From Aphodovivens sp036306585 (GTDB lineage Bacteria; Actinomycetota; Coriobacteriia; Coriobacteriales; Eggerthellaceae): a stretch of DNA of 64,000 nt. The translations under genes and the position numbers were made by a program. Numbering within the stretch: position 1 is the stretch's first letter; each line of letters begins with the position of its first letter. The notes under the pieces were generated by a model that was not told where the DNA came from, searched no databases, and saw only the letters and a list, made by a program, of their open reading frames with translations. Below are positions 18,543 to 27,776 of the stretch, piece by piece. The DNA lies in the NCBI GenBank assembly GCA_036306585.1, contig JAXJZF010000003.1, positions 49,931-113,930 on the forward strand. The letters are read 5' to 3'.

Positions 18543-21436
18543 CAGGCATCGCCTCCCACGATCTGCGCCGCGAGCCTGTCGCGCCGCTCGCACAAACCGA
18601 CCGGGCAGTACTCGCACGCCTTCAAATCGGCGGCGGCAGGGGCGATGTCGCCCGACAGCAGGTTGGCGATCTTGCGCGCCGCCTCCGCTTCCGCGCGATC
18701 GAGCGTCTCGGCGAACTGCGCGGTGCCGCACGTCTCGGGTTTCATCCCCAGCAGATCGGCGTCGCCGTCGAGAACGGTACGATCGAACAGACCCTGCACC
18801 TGGCCGTCCTTCCCATAGGAAAGGTAGATGGCGCCGACCGGGATGAGCCCCATCTTCCTGCGCGCCATCTGAGCGTAGATGAGCGTTTGCATCTTGCGCG
18901 GCAAAACGACCTCTTCCCCTTCCGACGGGCGGAAAGCGTACTGGCGGCCCACCGATCCCTTGTAGTCGATCACCACTGCGCGCCCATAGGCATCCACATC
19001 GATGCGGTCCACCTTGCCCGCCACGTTCACGCCGGCGTAGACGAACTCGTCATCCCCTTCGCCGAAGGGGATTTCCTCCCCCAACGGCGCGAAATCGGGC
19101 AGCAGGCGCGCTTCGCGCCGCACGGTGCCTTCCAGGCGCCGCCGCAGCTGCTGCACCTCCATACGCTCGAGCTCGTCGAGCGGAATCAAGGCGTCTTTGG
19201 CGAAGCGAAGCTGCTCGCGCTCGAAGCGCTCGTCGAAGATGCGGTTCATGAGCGCCGCCGATTCCTCGGCGTTGTCCTCGGTCACGCGGCGCGCGCCATG
19301 CTCGCGCAAGGTGCGATGCAGCTGCTCGAGCACCCCGTGGGCGAAATTGCCGAACGCGAGCCCGCCGAAATCGGCATCCACTTGATCAAGGCGCAGGCGA
19401 CGGCGCGCGAACCACAGGTAGGGACACTCCAGGTAGCTTTCGATTGCCGAAGGCGATAGGTACGGTTTGGTCGTCACCATGCCCCCGGAGAACACGCGCG
19501 GCAGCAGGATGCGCTCGCGCGAACGAGGCGTGACCGCGCCCGTGGGCTGCAAGGGAATGCGGCGCGCGAGCGCAGCCGGCTCGCCGCAAGCAAGATCGGC
19601 CGCGACATCGTCTTCGCCCCGACGCGCAAGGTAAGCCGACAACGCCGGGGTGAGCCCGGTCACGCTGTCCACTTCGTCGGCGTTCTGAGGATCGCTGCGA
19701 TAGCAGTCGACGAGCTCCTCCAGCAAGGCCGAGGGGCGCTCCTCGTCGCCGTCGTGGTTGTCGAGAGGACGGCTCGCGACGATGCGCTCACGCGCCGATG
19801 CAACGGCGAGCGAGAACGTCTTCTGCATACGCTGCGCGTCGCTCCTGCGCAGGCCACGCGCCTCGAGGGCGGCGGGACCCACTCCCCAGGCGTCCATCAG
19901 GGAGTCGGCGCTGTCCTGTTCATCGGAAAGGGGGTACGCCGCCGCCGTGAGATCGACGAGGATCACGCAGTCATAGCAGGCGGCAGGCTTCCGCGAAAGC
20001 GCGACAAGGCTGAGGAAGTCCACCGATCCGCAGGCCGACGCAGGCATCCCGTCCCCGTTGCCGCCTGCGGCAACCCCCAACCGGGCGGAGGTGCCGGCCG
20101 GCGCCGCTTCGAGCACCTCGATGAGGGAGGAAAGCGAAAGCCCCGCCTGCCCGGCCGCCTTGTGAACGCGCTCGGCGCAGGCGATGGCGGCAAGCGACCC
20201 ATCGCGCAAAGCGGGCGGCCAACCCGCACGGGACGCGACCCAGTCGCGCTCGGCGGCAAGCGCTCCCAGGTAGTCGCCGTCGGCGAACGACGCGGCGATA
20301 TCGCGATGATCGTCGTCGGCGAAGGCGGCAAGGTCGGTGAACGCATCGTCGGCGGTTTGCGCACGGCTGCCCCTGAAGCGGCTGTCGGCGGCGCGCGCCA
20401 TACGGGGAGACAGGCCCGAGAAGGCGCTGAGCGCGAAATCGCCCGCCAGACGCACATCCAACGCCTCGTCCGTCATGCCCTGAGCGGCAAAGCGCAGAAG
20501 CGCGCACCAGGCGCTGCCGAACGGGGTCTTCCCGAATGGAACCGCACCGTCCACAGCGCATTCGATCCCCTCATCGGCAAGGTGCAGGGCAAGGCGAGAA
20601 AACCATGCCTGCGCGTCGGGCGCGGCGAGCGCGGCGCGCGTGCCCGGATTCTCGTCGAACCACGAGACGATCTGGCTCGCCACCAGCGCCGGCGCGGCAT
20701 AGCCGCCCTCCGGGAAGGCGAAGCGCACATGCCCTTCCGGCGTCACGGGGTGCGCGAAGTCGGGCGCGAGCAGTCTGCGTTGCAGGCCGGCGAGCTCCTC
20801 GGGGGCGTCGGGCGCGGCCTTCCCCTCCCACGCAAGCTCGAGCGCCTGTGCGTGCGCGCATTCCAGAAACCGCAGTTGAAGCTCGGAGAGCGGGACATCG
20901 AGCACCACCACTGCCCTGCCTTCCAGCGCGCCGTCCTGCTGCAGAAGGCAGCATGCTTCGCTGCGCTCGACGAGCCCCTGGCGCGAAAGCAACGCGCCGT
21001 AGTCGAGAACCGTTTGCGTAGCGGCCTTCTCGGCGACGCCCATGCCGTCGACCATGCGAGCCGCAGCGAACCCCTCGCAGGCGACGCGTTCCAAGAGGCG
21101 GGAATAGCCGGGAGTGCAGGACAGGGCCGCGCCGTCGCCCGCAGCGCGGTTCTCCAGAGCACGGCGCATGAGCACGGCACGCTGGAGGGGGTCAATCAGG
21201 GCGCGCCCGTCGCCGAGCAGCTCCCACAGATCCGCCACCCATCCGTCGAAAGTCTCCACCGCCACGCCGAACCCGGCGCCCCGGCGGGCGATCAGGTGCT
21301 TAACGCGGACGGATTCGTCGTAAGAGCGGACGATGACGACAGGGCGCAACGCACGGGAGCGCGCTTCTTCGAGCGCTCGGAAAAGCGCCTCTTCCAAGGC
21401 GCGTGTCGAGCGGTATGAGGAGCATTGCAGAGTCAT
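18542..21436 (-). CDS. addB: PD-(D/E)XK nuclease / inactivated helicase subunit, AddB-like
   Basis: About 964 residues. The N-terminal half is helicase-like but shows no GxxGxGKT Walker A, so ATPase activity is not expected. The C-terminal nuclease domain starts near YLSPSAIESYLECPYLWF, has VDRIDVD and VIDYKGSVG as catalytic blocks, and ends with CEYCPVGLC. The ECPY cysteine plus these three give the four Cys of the AddB-type Fe-S staple. Partner AddA follows with a one-base overlap. Start choice is uncertain: ATGs at 21454 and 21487 are in frame, but the latter sits in the T-tract of the upstream terminator. A TATAAT lies only 7 bases before the 21436 ATG. Confidence 0.82.
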   Translation of the reverse strand: MTLQCSSYRSTRALEEALFRALEEARSRALRPVVIVRSYDESVRVKHLIARRGAGFGVAVETFDGWVADLWELLGDGRALIDPLQRAVLMRRALENRAAGDGAALSCTPGYSRLLERVACEGFAAARMVDGMGVAEKAATQTVLDYGALLSRQGLVERSEACCLLQQDGALEGRAVVVLDVPLSELQLRFLECAHAQALELAWEGKAAPDAPEELAGLQRRLLAPDFAHPVTPEGHVRFAFPEGGYAAPALVASQIVSWFDENPGTRAALAAPDAQAWFSRLALHLADEGIECAVDGAVPFGKTPFGSAWCALLRFAAQGMTDEALDVRLAGDFALSAFSGLSPRMARAADSRFRGSRAQTADDAFTDLAAFADDDHRDIAASFADGDYLGALAAERDWVASRAGWPPALRDGSLAAIACAERVHKAAGQAGLSLSSLIEVLEAAPAGTSARLGVAAGGNGDGMPASACGSVDFLSLVALSRKPAACYDCVILVDLTAAAYPLSDEQDSADSLMDAWGVGPAALEARGLRRSDAQRMQKTFSLAVASARERIVASRPLDNHDGDEERPSALLEELVDCYRSDPQNADEVDSVTGLTPALSAYLARRGEDDVAADLACGEPAALARRIPLQPTGAVTPRSRERILLPRVFSGGMVTTKPYLSPSAIESYLECPYLWFARRRLRLDQVDADFGGLAFGNFAHGVLEQLHRTLREHGARRVTEDNAEESAALMNRIFDERFEREQLRFAKDALIPLDELERMEVQQLRRRLEGTVRREARLLPDFAPLGEEIPFGEGDDEFVYAGVNVAGKVDRIDVDAYGRAVVIDYKGSVGRQYAFRPSEGEEVVLPRKMQTLIYAQMARRKMGLIPVGAIYLSYGKDGQVQGLFDRTVLDGDADLLGMKPETCGTAQFAETLDRAEAEAARKIANLLSGDIAPAAADLKACEYCPVGLCERRDRLAAQIVGGDA

Positions 21437-21487
21437 AGCTGAGATTATACCCATAGCCTCCCCGCCGAACGTCGACGGCGAGGGCAT

Positions 21488-21516
21488 GAAAAAGGGGCGC
21501 GATTCGCTCGCGCCCC
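21488..21516 (-). terminator. Rho-independent terminator of the pyrophosphatase gene
   Basis: On the minus strand a 9-base stem (GGGGCGCGA with TCGCGCCCC, 5-base loop) is followed by TTTTTC. It lies 44 bases past the pyrophosphatase stop and separates it from addB. Confidence 0.85.
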
Positions 21517-21559
21517 CGGTCGAATGATCTCTTTGCGCCGTGCCCTGGGCGGAAGGCCT

Positions 21560-22513
21560 TTACGCCAGCGCCAGGATCGACGGGGCAATCTGCTTCTTGC
21601 GGCTCAGAACGCCGGGCATCCACACGCCCCCGGGCACCTCGACCTCAATGCCGAATGCCTTGTCGATAAGCGCGCAGTCGCCTTCGCAGATGAAGCGGCT
21701 GCCCTCTTCGACGATATCGGTCACCGCCAGCAGGAAGCTACGGTAGCCCTTTTCCGCCAGCACGTTCTTCATGTACTCGCGCATCTCGTCCTCGCGCTCC
21801 ATAACGGCGGCGCAGTCGACGGTCTCGCGCTGGGCGATGAACACGATGTCGTCGCCCACCTGGAACTCCTTGGCATCCGCAGCGACGAGCTGCTCGATGG
21901 GCAGGTCGGCTCCGCTGCCACGGCTCTTGATCACCTGGTTGCCGAACTCAAGGGCGCCCACGCCCGCGAACTTCGCCAGCCACTCCGCCTGGTAGCGGTC
22001 GGACTTCGTGGCGGTGGGCGACTTCAGCAAAACGGTGTCGGTCATCAACGCAGACAGCAACAGCGCCGCGATCTCCTCGGAAGGATCGATGCCCTCGCGC
22101 TCGAACTCCTTCGCCACCACGGTCGCCGAGGAGCCGATGGGCAGGTTCAGAAACTTGATGGGGCCGGAAGTCACCAGACCGCCGATGCGATGATGGTCGA
22201 CGATCTCGAGCAGCTCGGCGTCGGCCAGGCCGTCGACTGCCTGCAGGGGCTCGTTATGGTCGACCAGAATGACCTTCTGGCCCGGTTCGACATGATCGAT
22301 GAGCTCAGGAACGTCGATGCCCAGATGATCGAGCACCCATGCGGTCTCGGGAGGCAGCTGCCCCAAGCGCGCGGGCTGGTAGACGAATTCGGGCTCATCC
22401 CCCCCTGCCATCTTCTCAGCGAGGATGTTCTTCAGATTCGCATAACCGATAGCCGCGCAGATGGCGTCGTTATCGGGATTCTTATGGCCAACGACGATGA
22501 TGGTCTCCGCCAT
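21560..22513 (-). CDS. ppaC: Manganese-dependent inorganic pyrophosphatase (family II)
   Basis: A 317-residue family II pyrophosphatase of the DHH superfamily. Metal-binding blocks GHKNPDND near residue 10, DHNEP near 75 and DHHRIGG near 97 are intact. The C-terminal DHHA2 part ends with the substrate-binding SRKKQIAP. It hydrolyses cytoplasmic PPi to phosphate, driving biosynthesis. No CBS or DRTGG regulatory insert is present. The start ATG at 22513 (MAETIIVVG) has AAGGA upstream; the open frame runs to 22783 without support. It is divergent from the serine dehydratase gene. Confidence 0.95.
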   Translation of the reverse strand: MAETIIVVGHKNPDNDAICAAIGYANLKNILAEKMAGGDEPEFVYQPARLGQLPPETAWVLDHLGIDVPELIDHVEPGQKVILVDHNEPLQAVDGLADAELLEIVDHHRIGGLVTSGPIKFLNLPIGSSATVVAKEFEREGIDPSEEIAALLLSALMTDTVLLKSPTATKSDRYQAEWLAKFAGVGALEFGNQVIKSRGSGADLPIEQLVAADAKEFQVGDDIVFIAQRETVDCAAVMEREDEMREYMKNVLAEKGYRSFLLAVTDIVEEGSRFICEGDCALIDKAFGIEVEVPGGVWMPGVLSRKKQIAPSILALA

Positions 22514-22806
22514 GTCCGGTCCTTTCCAAAGCCGCTTAAAACTAAAAACCCGCCGCAGATGCGCGGCAAAGCACGTTGAAGGGCGCAATGCGCCTCTGCG
22601 AAGGTAAAGCTTTCCGCACGAATAGGCAAGGGGGAATCCGTCGGCTAGCGGCAAACCCCCGAAAGCCGGGGGCGAAAGGCGCTTGCTGGAAGACGATCCC
22701 CCGCGCTTGCATACGAGGCGACGAGCTGCGGCCGCGCGGGTATCGGAAGCGATGCGGATGCGGTACCATCTGCGTATCTGCAAACCGACCCGGAAAAGGA
22801 CCGCCC

Positions 22807-24447
22807 ATGGAGCCTTTAGGCCTTCGCGACATCATCGGACCCATCATGGTGGGCCCATCGAGCTCCCACACCGCAGGCGCGCTGCGCATCGCGCGCATGG
22901 CGCGCCGGCTGCTATCTGCTGCGCCGCAGCGGGCGGAGTTCACGCTCTACGGCTCGTTCGCGCATACCGGCAGCGGCCACGGCACCGACAAAGCGCTGGT
23001 GGCGGGCTTGCTGGGGATGGATACCGACGATCTGCGCATCCGCGATTCATTCTTCCTGGCCCAGGGTGCCGGATTGGAATTCTCGTTCAAGCACGCAACC
23101 GACGCCGAAGCCGAAGCGGCGGGCGTTAAGCACCCCAACACCGTCGACATGGCCATCGTCGACGCCAATGGCGCGAGCATCGCCGTGCGCGGGGTGAGCG
23201 TGGGCGGGGGCGCCGCCGCCATCAGGCGCATCGACGGCGTGGATGTGGACATCTCGGGCAAGCGCACAAGCGTGGTGGTGAGCCAACGCGACGAGCGCGG
23301 AGTGCTCGCGCATATCGCGCGCTGCCTTGCCGACGCCAACGTCAACATCGCCACCACGCGCATGTACCGCACGCGCCGCGGGGCGCATGCCTACACGGTG
23401 ATGGAAGTCGACGGGTGCGTGCCCGCTTCGGCAAAAGAGGCGATCGAGGCAAGCCCGCTGGTCTCCGGCGTGCGCATCATCCCCGCAGAGGGGCAGGACG
23501 CCGCCGCGCCCAGCGCCGAATCCGATGATGGGATAGAGCGCGCGGAAGAGGCGTTTTCCGCCGCCGACTTCACCACGGGGCAGGAGCTGCTCGAGCTCTG
23601 CGAGCGAGAAGGCTGCAGCATCGCCGACGCCATGGCGGCGCGCGAGCAAGCGCTTGCAGCGCTCGACGGGGCTGCTTGCGGCACCGAAGACTACCTTCGC
23701 CATGTGCTCGACATCATGCGCGCCTCCACCGAGCGCCCGCTGTCCCAGCCCGAGCAGTCCATCGGCGGGCTCATCGGGGGCGAGGCGCACGATGCGGCAG
23801 CCGCCTGCCGCGGGGGCAACGCCGTGATCGATGGCATCGCCGCCGATGCCATGGTGCGCGCCATGGCGGTGCTCGAGACCAACGCCTGCATGGGCCGAAT
23901 CGTGGCAACGCCCACGGCCGGCTCATCGGGCGTGCTGCCCGGCGTGCTGTTCGCGTTGCAGAACGGAAAGGGCCTCGACGACGATGCGCTGCGAAACGGC
24001 ATCCTGACCGCTTCGGCCATCGGCTACCTAGTTGCCCGCAACGCCACGGTGTCGGGAGCCGAAGGCGGCTGCCAGGCCGAGGTGGGCACCGCCGCCGCCA
24101 TGGCAGCCGCAGCGGCGGTCGAGATGTCGGGAGGGTCGCCCGCCGCCGCGCTCGACGCGGCATCGAACGCGCTGTGCTCCCTGATGGGGCTGGTATGCGA
24201 CCCAGTGGGCGGACTGGTGGAGATCCCCTGTCAGAAGCGCAACGCCGCTGCGGCGGCAACCGCGCTCGTCAGCGCCCAGATCGCACTCGCCGGCGTGCCC
24301 AACCTGGTGCCCTTCGATGAAACCGTCGCCGCCATGGACGCCGTCGGCCGCACGCTACCCGCCGCCCTGCGCGAAACCGCGCTCGGCGGAATAGCCGCCG
24401 CCCCCTCCGCCTGCACCTGGTGCGCACGGGACTGCGGGGAGCGGTAG
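22807..24447 (+). CDS. sdaA: L-serine ammonia-lyase, iron-sulfur dependent, fused beta-alpha chain
   Basis: A 546-residue single-chain L-serine dehydratase. It runs from a beta domain (GPIMVGPSSSHTAGALR at the N-terminus) through an ACT domain (VVVSQRDERGVLAHIARCLADANVNI, about 155-220) to the alpha domain. Cluster cysteines are in NACMGR, GGCQAEVG and VCDPVGGLVEIPC. The [4Fe-4S] enzyme deaminates serine to pyruvate and ammonia in the cytoplasm. In many Firmicutes alpha and beta are separate proteins. The ATG at 22807 has AAAAGGA upstream. The ACT domain suggests serine control, as known for the family. An upstream-extended frame to 22576 is not supported. Confidence 0.94.
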   Translation: MEPLGLRDIIGPIMVGPSSSHTAGALRIARMARRLLSAAPQRAEFTLYGSFAHTGSGHGTDKALVAGLLGMDTDDLRIRDSFFLAQGAGLEFSFKHATDAEAEAAGVKHPNTVDMAIVDANGASIAVRGVSVGGGAAAIRRIDGVDVDISGKRTSVVVSQRDERGVLAHIARCLADANVNIATTRMYRTRRGAHAYTVMEVDGCVPASAKEAIEASPLVSGVRIIPAEGQDAAAPSAESDDGIERAEEAFSAADFTTGQELLELCEREGCSIADAMAAREQALAALDGAACGTEDYLRHVLDIMRASTERPLSQPEQSIGGLIGGEAHDAAAACRGGNAVIDGIAADAMVRAMAVLETNACMGRIVATPTAGSSGVLPGVLFALQNGKGLDDDALRNGILTASAIGYLVARNATVSGAEGGCQAEVGTAAAMAAAAAVEMSGGSPAAALDAASNALCSLMGLVCDPVGGLVEIPCQKRNAAAAATALVSAQIALAGVPNLVPFDETVAAMDAVGRTLPAALRETALGGIAAAPSACTWCARDCGER

Positions 24448-24546
24448 AAAGCCGAGCGTAAGTCAAGCTAGAATCGCACGCTGGAAACAAGGGAAAGGGA
24501 CGGCGCTCGACGGGAAAATAACCCTGCACTCCCCTGCCATTACAGG

Positions 24547-24552
24547 TAGAAT
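24547..24552 (+). promoter_or_regulatory. Candidate -10 box for the trigger-factor C-domain gene
   Basis: TAGAAT about 41 bases before the ATG at 24593, with GGAGGTTAAG as a strong ribosome binding site. The -35 is poor. Confidence 0.35.
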
Positions 24553-24592
24553 AGACAGCTGTGTATATCCAACCGATGGAGGTTAAGAAACA

Positions 24593-25372
24593 ATGGCATC
24601 TCCTAGCTTCACCCTCACCTCGTATGAGCCGGTGTACGCCGTATGCCCCGAAGTGAGGATTCCTGAAGAAATCATCCGCGAGCAGGCACTTCGCTGGCTG
24701 CAGTCCCAGGTTGCCAAAGAAGGCGAGACCGCAAAGCTCACCGACAGTTGGGTCGGCAAGCATTGCGAGGATTTCAAGAACGTCGACGAGCTGCTCATCT
24801 TCATCCGCTACAACGTCTACCGCGACAACCGCGAGATCCAGCAGCTGGCCGATCAGGACGTCATCTGCCGCGAGCTGTCCAAGCGCCTGGTCGAGGAGCT
24901 CCCCGCTGACCTGGTGGACGAGTGCACCTATGCCGCGAAGATCCGCCTGGAAGACATGATCTACCGTGCCGGCAAGTCCGTTGAGGACTACTGCGCCGAC
25001 CGCGGCATCACCGAAGAGAAGCTCTACGCTGACACCGAGGAGCGCGCCATCCAGAGTTTGAAGGAAGACTCCGCGCTGGCAGCCTATGCCGCCCACGCGA
25101 ACTACACGCTCGAGCCTGAAGACTTCTACGCGGTCATCCCCGGCAACAGCATCCAGGAAAAGGCGCACAAACGCCGCCAGATCGAACTGGAAGGCCGCCT
25201 GGCTCCCATGGAGGACTATGCCCGCAAGACCAAGGCGCTGCGCGAGGTCATGGAAAACGCCATGATCAAGCGCAAGGAAACCGACGAGGAATGGATGCGC
25301 TACGGCGACACCAGCGCAGACGTGCTGAAGGCAAACCAGCAATTCCCCGACAACTTCGTCTCAATGGGCTAA
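24593..25372 (+). CDS. Stand-alone trigger-factor C-domain-like protein
   Basis: A 259-residue soluble helical protein. The start carries the block LTSYEPV, matching LTSYDPV in both full trigger factors of this window, but it then goes straight into a segment resembling the C-terminal arm domain. Compare DSWVGKHCEDFKNVDELLIF here with DEWVRRFMPFYKDLASMRAG in the 4495-5790 protein. The C-terminal ERAIQSLKEDSALAAYAAHANYTLEPEDF resembles the arm-2 region. N-domain and PPIase are absent. By analogy with the SurA-like C-domain it may be a holdase chaperone (inference). Its own GGAGG site and a shared bidirectional terminator set it off; a SlyD-like PPIase and canonical trigger factor face it. Confidence 0.75.
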   Translation: MASPSFTLTSYEPVYAVCPEVRIPEEIIREQALRWLQSQVAKEGETAKLTDSWVGKHCEDFKNVDELLIFIRYNVYRDNREIQQLADQDVICRELSKRLVEELPADLVDECTYAAKIRLEDMIYRAGKSVEDYCADRGITEEKLYADTEERAIQSLKEDSALAAYAAHANYTLEPEDFYAVIPGNSIQEKAHKRRQIELEGRLAPMEDYARKTKALREVMENAMIKRKETDEEWMRYGDTSADVLKANQQFPDNFVSMG

Positions 25373-25393
25373 ACCCAAGCCCCAACCCCAAAC

Positions 25394-25425
25394 AAAAAAA
25401 GGGAGCCCGATGGGCTCCCTTTTTT
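25394..25425. terminator. Bidirectional terminator between convergent chaperone genes
   Basis: A-tract, stem GGGAGCCC / GGGCTCCC with a 3-base loop, then a T-tract. It can stop transcripts from both strands. Confidence 0.92.
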
Positions 25426-25497
25426 ATATCGAAAACGATTCGCTCCGTCGACCAGGTCGAGCGTAGGCGGCTTTGCCGGACGTCGGCCGACAAAACC

Positions 25498-26022
25498 CTA
25501 CCTGTACGATTCGCCTTGATCGGCGCCGAGGAGCTTGCCCTGCCTCTTCAGGTGCTCAGCCTTCTCGCGGATGGAGACGAAGTTCTCGGGGGCGTCTTCG
25601 ATCTCGAGGATCTCGACCTCGAAGGTGAGGTCCTTGCCGGCCAGCGGGTGGTTCAGGTCGAAGATGACCTCTCCCTTGTCCTTGTCGATCTCGATGACCG
25701 TCGCGGGGGTGAGATCGCCCTCCTTGCTGTTGGACATCCAGATGCGCTTGCCCACCTTGATGTCGCGCACGGGGATCTGCTCCAGGGGGACGTTCGCGGT
25801 GAAGCCGTCCAGGTACTCACCGTAGGCGTCGTATTGGTTGACGGTGAACGTCTTCTTCTCACCCACCTCGTTCATCTCGAGGATGGCGGCCTCGAAGCCG
25901 TCGATGGCCATGTCCATGCCGGTCTGGAACTTCATGGGCTCCTCGGCGGTGGCGTAGCCGAACACCGTGCCGTCATCGAGCTTGCCCGTGTAGGTGAGCG
26001 TTACCGTGGAACCAAGCTTCAT
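25498..26022 (-). CDS. slyD: FKBP-type peptidyl-prolyl isomerase, SlyD-like
   Basis: A 174-residue SlyD-type protein. The FKBP core is split by an insert-in-flap: MKLGSTVTLTYTGKLDDGTVFG, then the flap region about residues 70-125, then DLNHPLAGKDLTFEVEILEIED. It catalyses proline cis-trans isomerisation and acts as a folding helper. The His/Cys-rich metal-binding tail of E. coli SlyD is absent; the tail here is short and mixed in charge. The ATG at 26022 has GGAG upstream; the longer frame to 26118 is rejected. It lies 64 bases downstream of trigger factor on the same strand and is probably cotranscribed. Confidence 0.93.
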   Translation of the reverse strand: MKLGSTVTLTYTGKLDDGTVFGYATAEEPMKFQTGMDMAIDGFEAAILEMNEVGEKKTFTVNQYDAYGEYLDGFTANVPLEQIPVRDIKVGKRIWMSNSKEGDLTPATVIEIDKDKGEVIFDLNHPLAGKDLTFEVEILEIEDAPENFVSIREKAEHLKRQGKLLGADQGESYR

Positions 26023-26086
26023 TGTCTTGCTCCTTATCTGATTGAATTGACAAACCGCCCGCATGACGCAGGCGGGATTGCTACCG

Positions 26087-27427
26087 TTATTCGGCTGATT
26101 CCTCGGCCTCGGGCGCATCTTCGCCCTCGACCGTGACGATGGCGGTGTCCACGAGCCATGCCGTCACCTTGCGCTGGCGGCACATCTTGCGGATGTTGGC
26201 CATGCGGTTGGCCTTCTCCCAATCTTCGCGCTTCTGACCGGCCTCGCCTTCGTCGGCGCCTTCGAACATCTTGTCGATGTCCTCGTCGGTGACCTCCAAG
26301 CCCAGCTCGTTGTACAGTGCCTCCATGGCGCAGTCGATGCTGGCACGGCGAACGGCTTCCGTCTGCACCTGCTCCTTCATCTTGTCGCCCTCGACCTTGT
26401 TCTGCAGCATCCACTGCTGAAGGTTCATGCCCTGCTTATCCAGCGACTGCATGAACTCGCGGCCGACATCCTGACGAATGAAATCCACATAGTAGGAAGG
26501 GACTTCGCCATCCAGGCGCTTGATGAGCTCGTCGACCGCGCGGTCGACCATCAGCTTGGGCAGCGTCTGGCGTTTGTGCATGTTCACCGTCTGACGCATC
26601 TGCTTGCGCAGATCCTCCTCGTCGGCGCAGCCTGCCTTCAACGCCAGGGCATCGTCGATCGGCGGCACCACATAGCGGCGGACGCCATTCACCACGACAT
26701 TGGCGTGCAGCTCGCCATCGCCTATCGTGGGGTTGCCCTCCTCGTCGCGCGCCTCGAAGTCGAACTCCAGCGTGTCGCCCTGCTTGGCACCCACCAAATG
26801 CTCCTCGAACGAGGGAGGCATCGAACCGGTGCCCAAGCCTATCATGCGCTTGGTCTGGTTCATCCCGGAAACAAGGCGCCCATGGTTGCTGACGGTGAGC
26901 TCCACCTGCACGTAATCGCCCATCGCGATGACGTAATCGGGATCGTCGATGTCCTCGAAAGAATGGTAGTAGTCCTGAAGCTCGGCAAGCTGCTCCTCGA
27001 TCTCGGCATCGGTTGCCTCCTCAGGAGGCATCTCGATAGCCACCGGATCATAGCTGGTCAGCTTCATGACGGGAGCCACCTTGCCTGAAACGGTGAAGGT
27101 GAAAGGCTTGCCCAAAACGACGCTTTCATCCACATTGAACTGCGGCTCGTCGATGTAGATGACGCCCGCTGCGTCGATGGCGGCGAACGCCAGATCGTTC
27201 ACCAGCTCCTCGGTCACTCCCCCCATCGCGTTCTCATGGCCGCCGACCTGCTTCTCCAGCACCTCGCGCGGCGCTTTGCCCTTGCGAAAACCCGGAATGT
27301 CGCGCTTGGCGATATCGGCGAAGAACTTATCCGCGGCGGCGTCGACTTCCTCCGCCGAGGCAATCAACGTGAGGACGAGCTCTTGGCTTTCGCCGTCGTC
27401 TTCCCTCACAGAATCTTTTACCTGCAC
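26087..27427 (-). CDS. tig: Trigger factor (canonical)
   Basis: About 446 residues with the ribosome-docking signature IPGFRKGKAPREVLEK near residue 48, a FKBP-like PPIase (about 155-240) and the long helical C-domain ending in an acidic tail. It binds L23 at the exit tunnel and shields nascent chains. The PPIase is weakly conserved and may be inactive. I place the start at GTG 27427 (reading MQVKDSVREDDGE), with GGGGGT upstream, because the longer frame to 27526 adds a non-family sequence and overlaps the promoter. The related protein at 4495-5790 lacks the GFRKGK motif. Confidence 0.93.
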   Translation of the reverse strand: MQVKDSVREDDGESQELVLTLIASAEEVDAAADKFFADIAKRDIPGFRKGKAPREVLEKQVGGHENAMGGVTEELVNDLAFAAIDAAGVIYIDEPQFNVDESVVLGKPFTFTVSGKVAPVMKLTSYDPVAIEMPPEEATDAEIEEQLAELQDYYHSFEDIDDPDYVIAMGDYVQVELTVSNHGRLVSGMNQTKRMIGLGTGSMPPSFEEHLVGAKQGDTLEFDFEARDEEGNPTIGDGELHANVVVNGVRRYVVPPIDDALALKAGCADEEDLRKQMRQTVNMHKRQTLPKLMVDRAVDELIKRLDGEVPSYYVDFIRQDVGREFMQSLDKQGMNLQQWMLQNKVEGDKMKEQVQTEAVRRASIDCAMEALYNELGLEVTDEDIDKMFEGADEGEAGQKREDWEKANRMANIRKMCRQRKVTAWLVDTAIVTVEGEDAPEAEESAE

Positions 27428-27776
27428 TCTTGATGCACCCCCAGGACTTCCCCTTAAGTACGTCTTATCCTTGATAGCGCCACGCCCCCTTAAAGGCATT
27501 TTGGCGCAAGCGTTATTGTAGCGCACCTGAAGGGCGTTAGACCTTCACAGTGCCGTAACAGTTAAGGTCGGATTCCCCCGCTTTTCGCATGGCGACCCGT
27601 TGCAGCGCGCAAGGCGAAGCGTGCACCCGCCGAACGTGCGTAACATCTTGGGGGAAGGCGCGCCGACCGCCCCGCCCCGACACGTCGCCGGCCTTGCAAA
27701 TCACCCGAACGCGGCAGAATATACTGTTTACAAGAATCGCACGCGCAACGACATTCCCGAAGCGAAGGGAGGCACC
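27428..27776. other. Divergent intergenic region of tig and the transposase-N-domain gene
   Basis: About 349 bases. It holds the tig promoter and, on the plus strand, TATACT at 27720-27725 with a poorly spaced TTGCAA at 27694-27699. No gene is supportable. Confidence 0.5.
27515..27529 (-). promoter_or_regulatory. tig promoter element
   Basis: CAGGTGCGCTACAAT on the minus strand, with the TACAAT hexamer at 27515-27520, about 88 bases before the GTG start. It is identical over 15 bases to the element before the second trigger-factor-like gene. The -35 is not recognisable. Confidence 0.55.
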
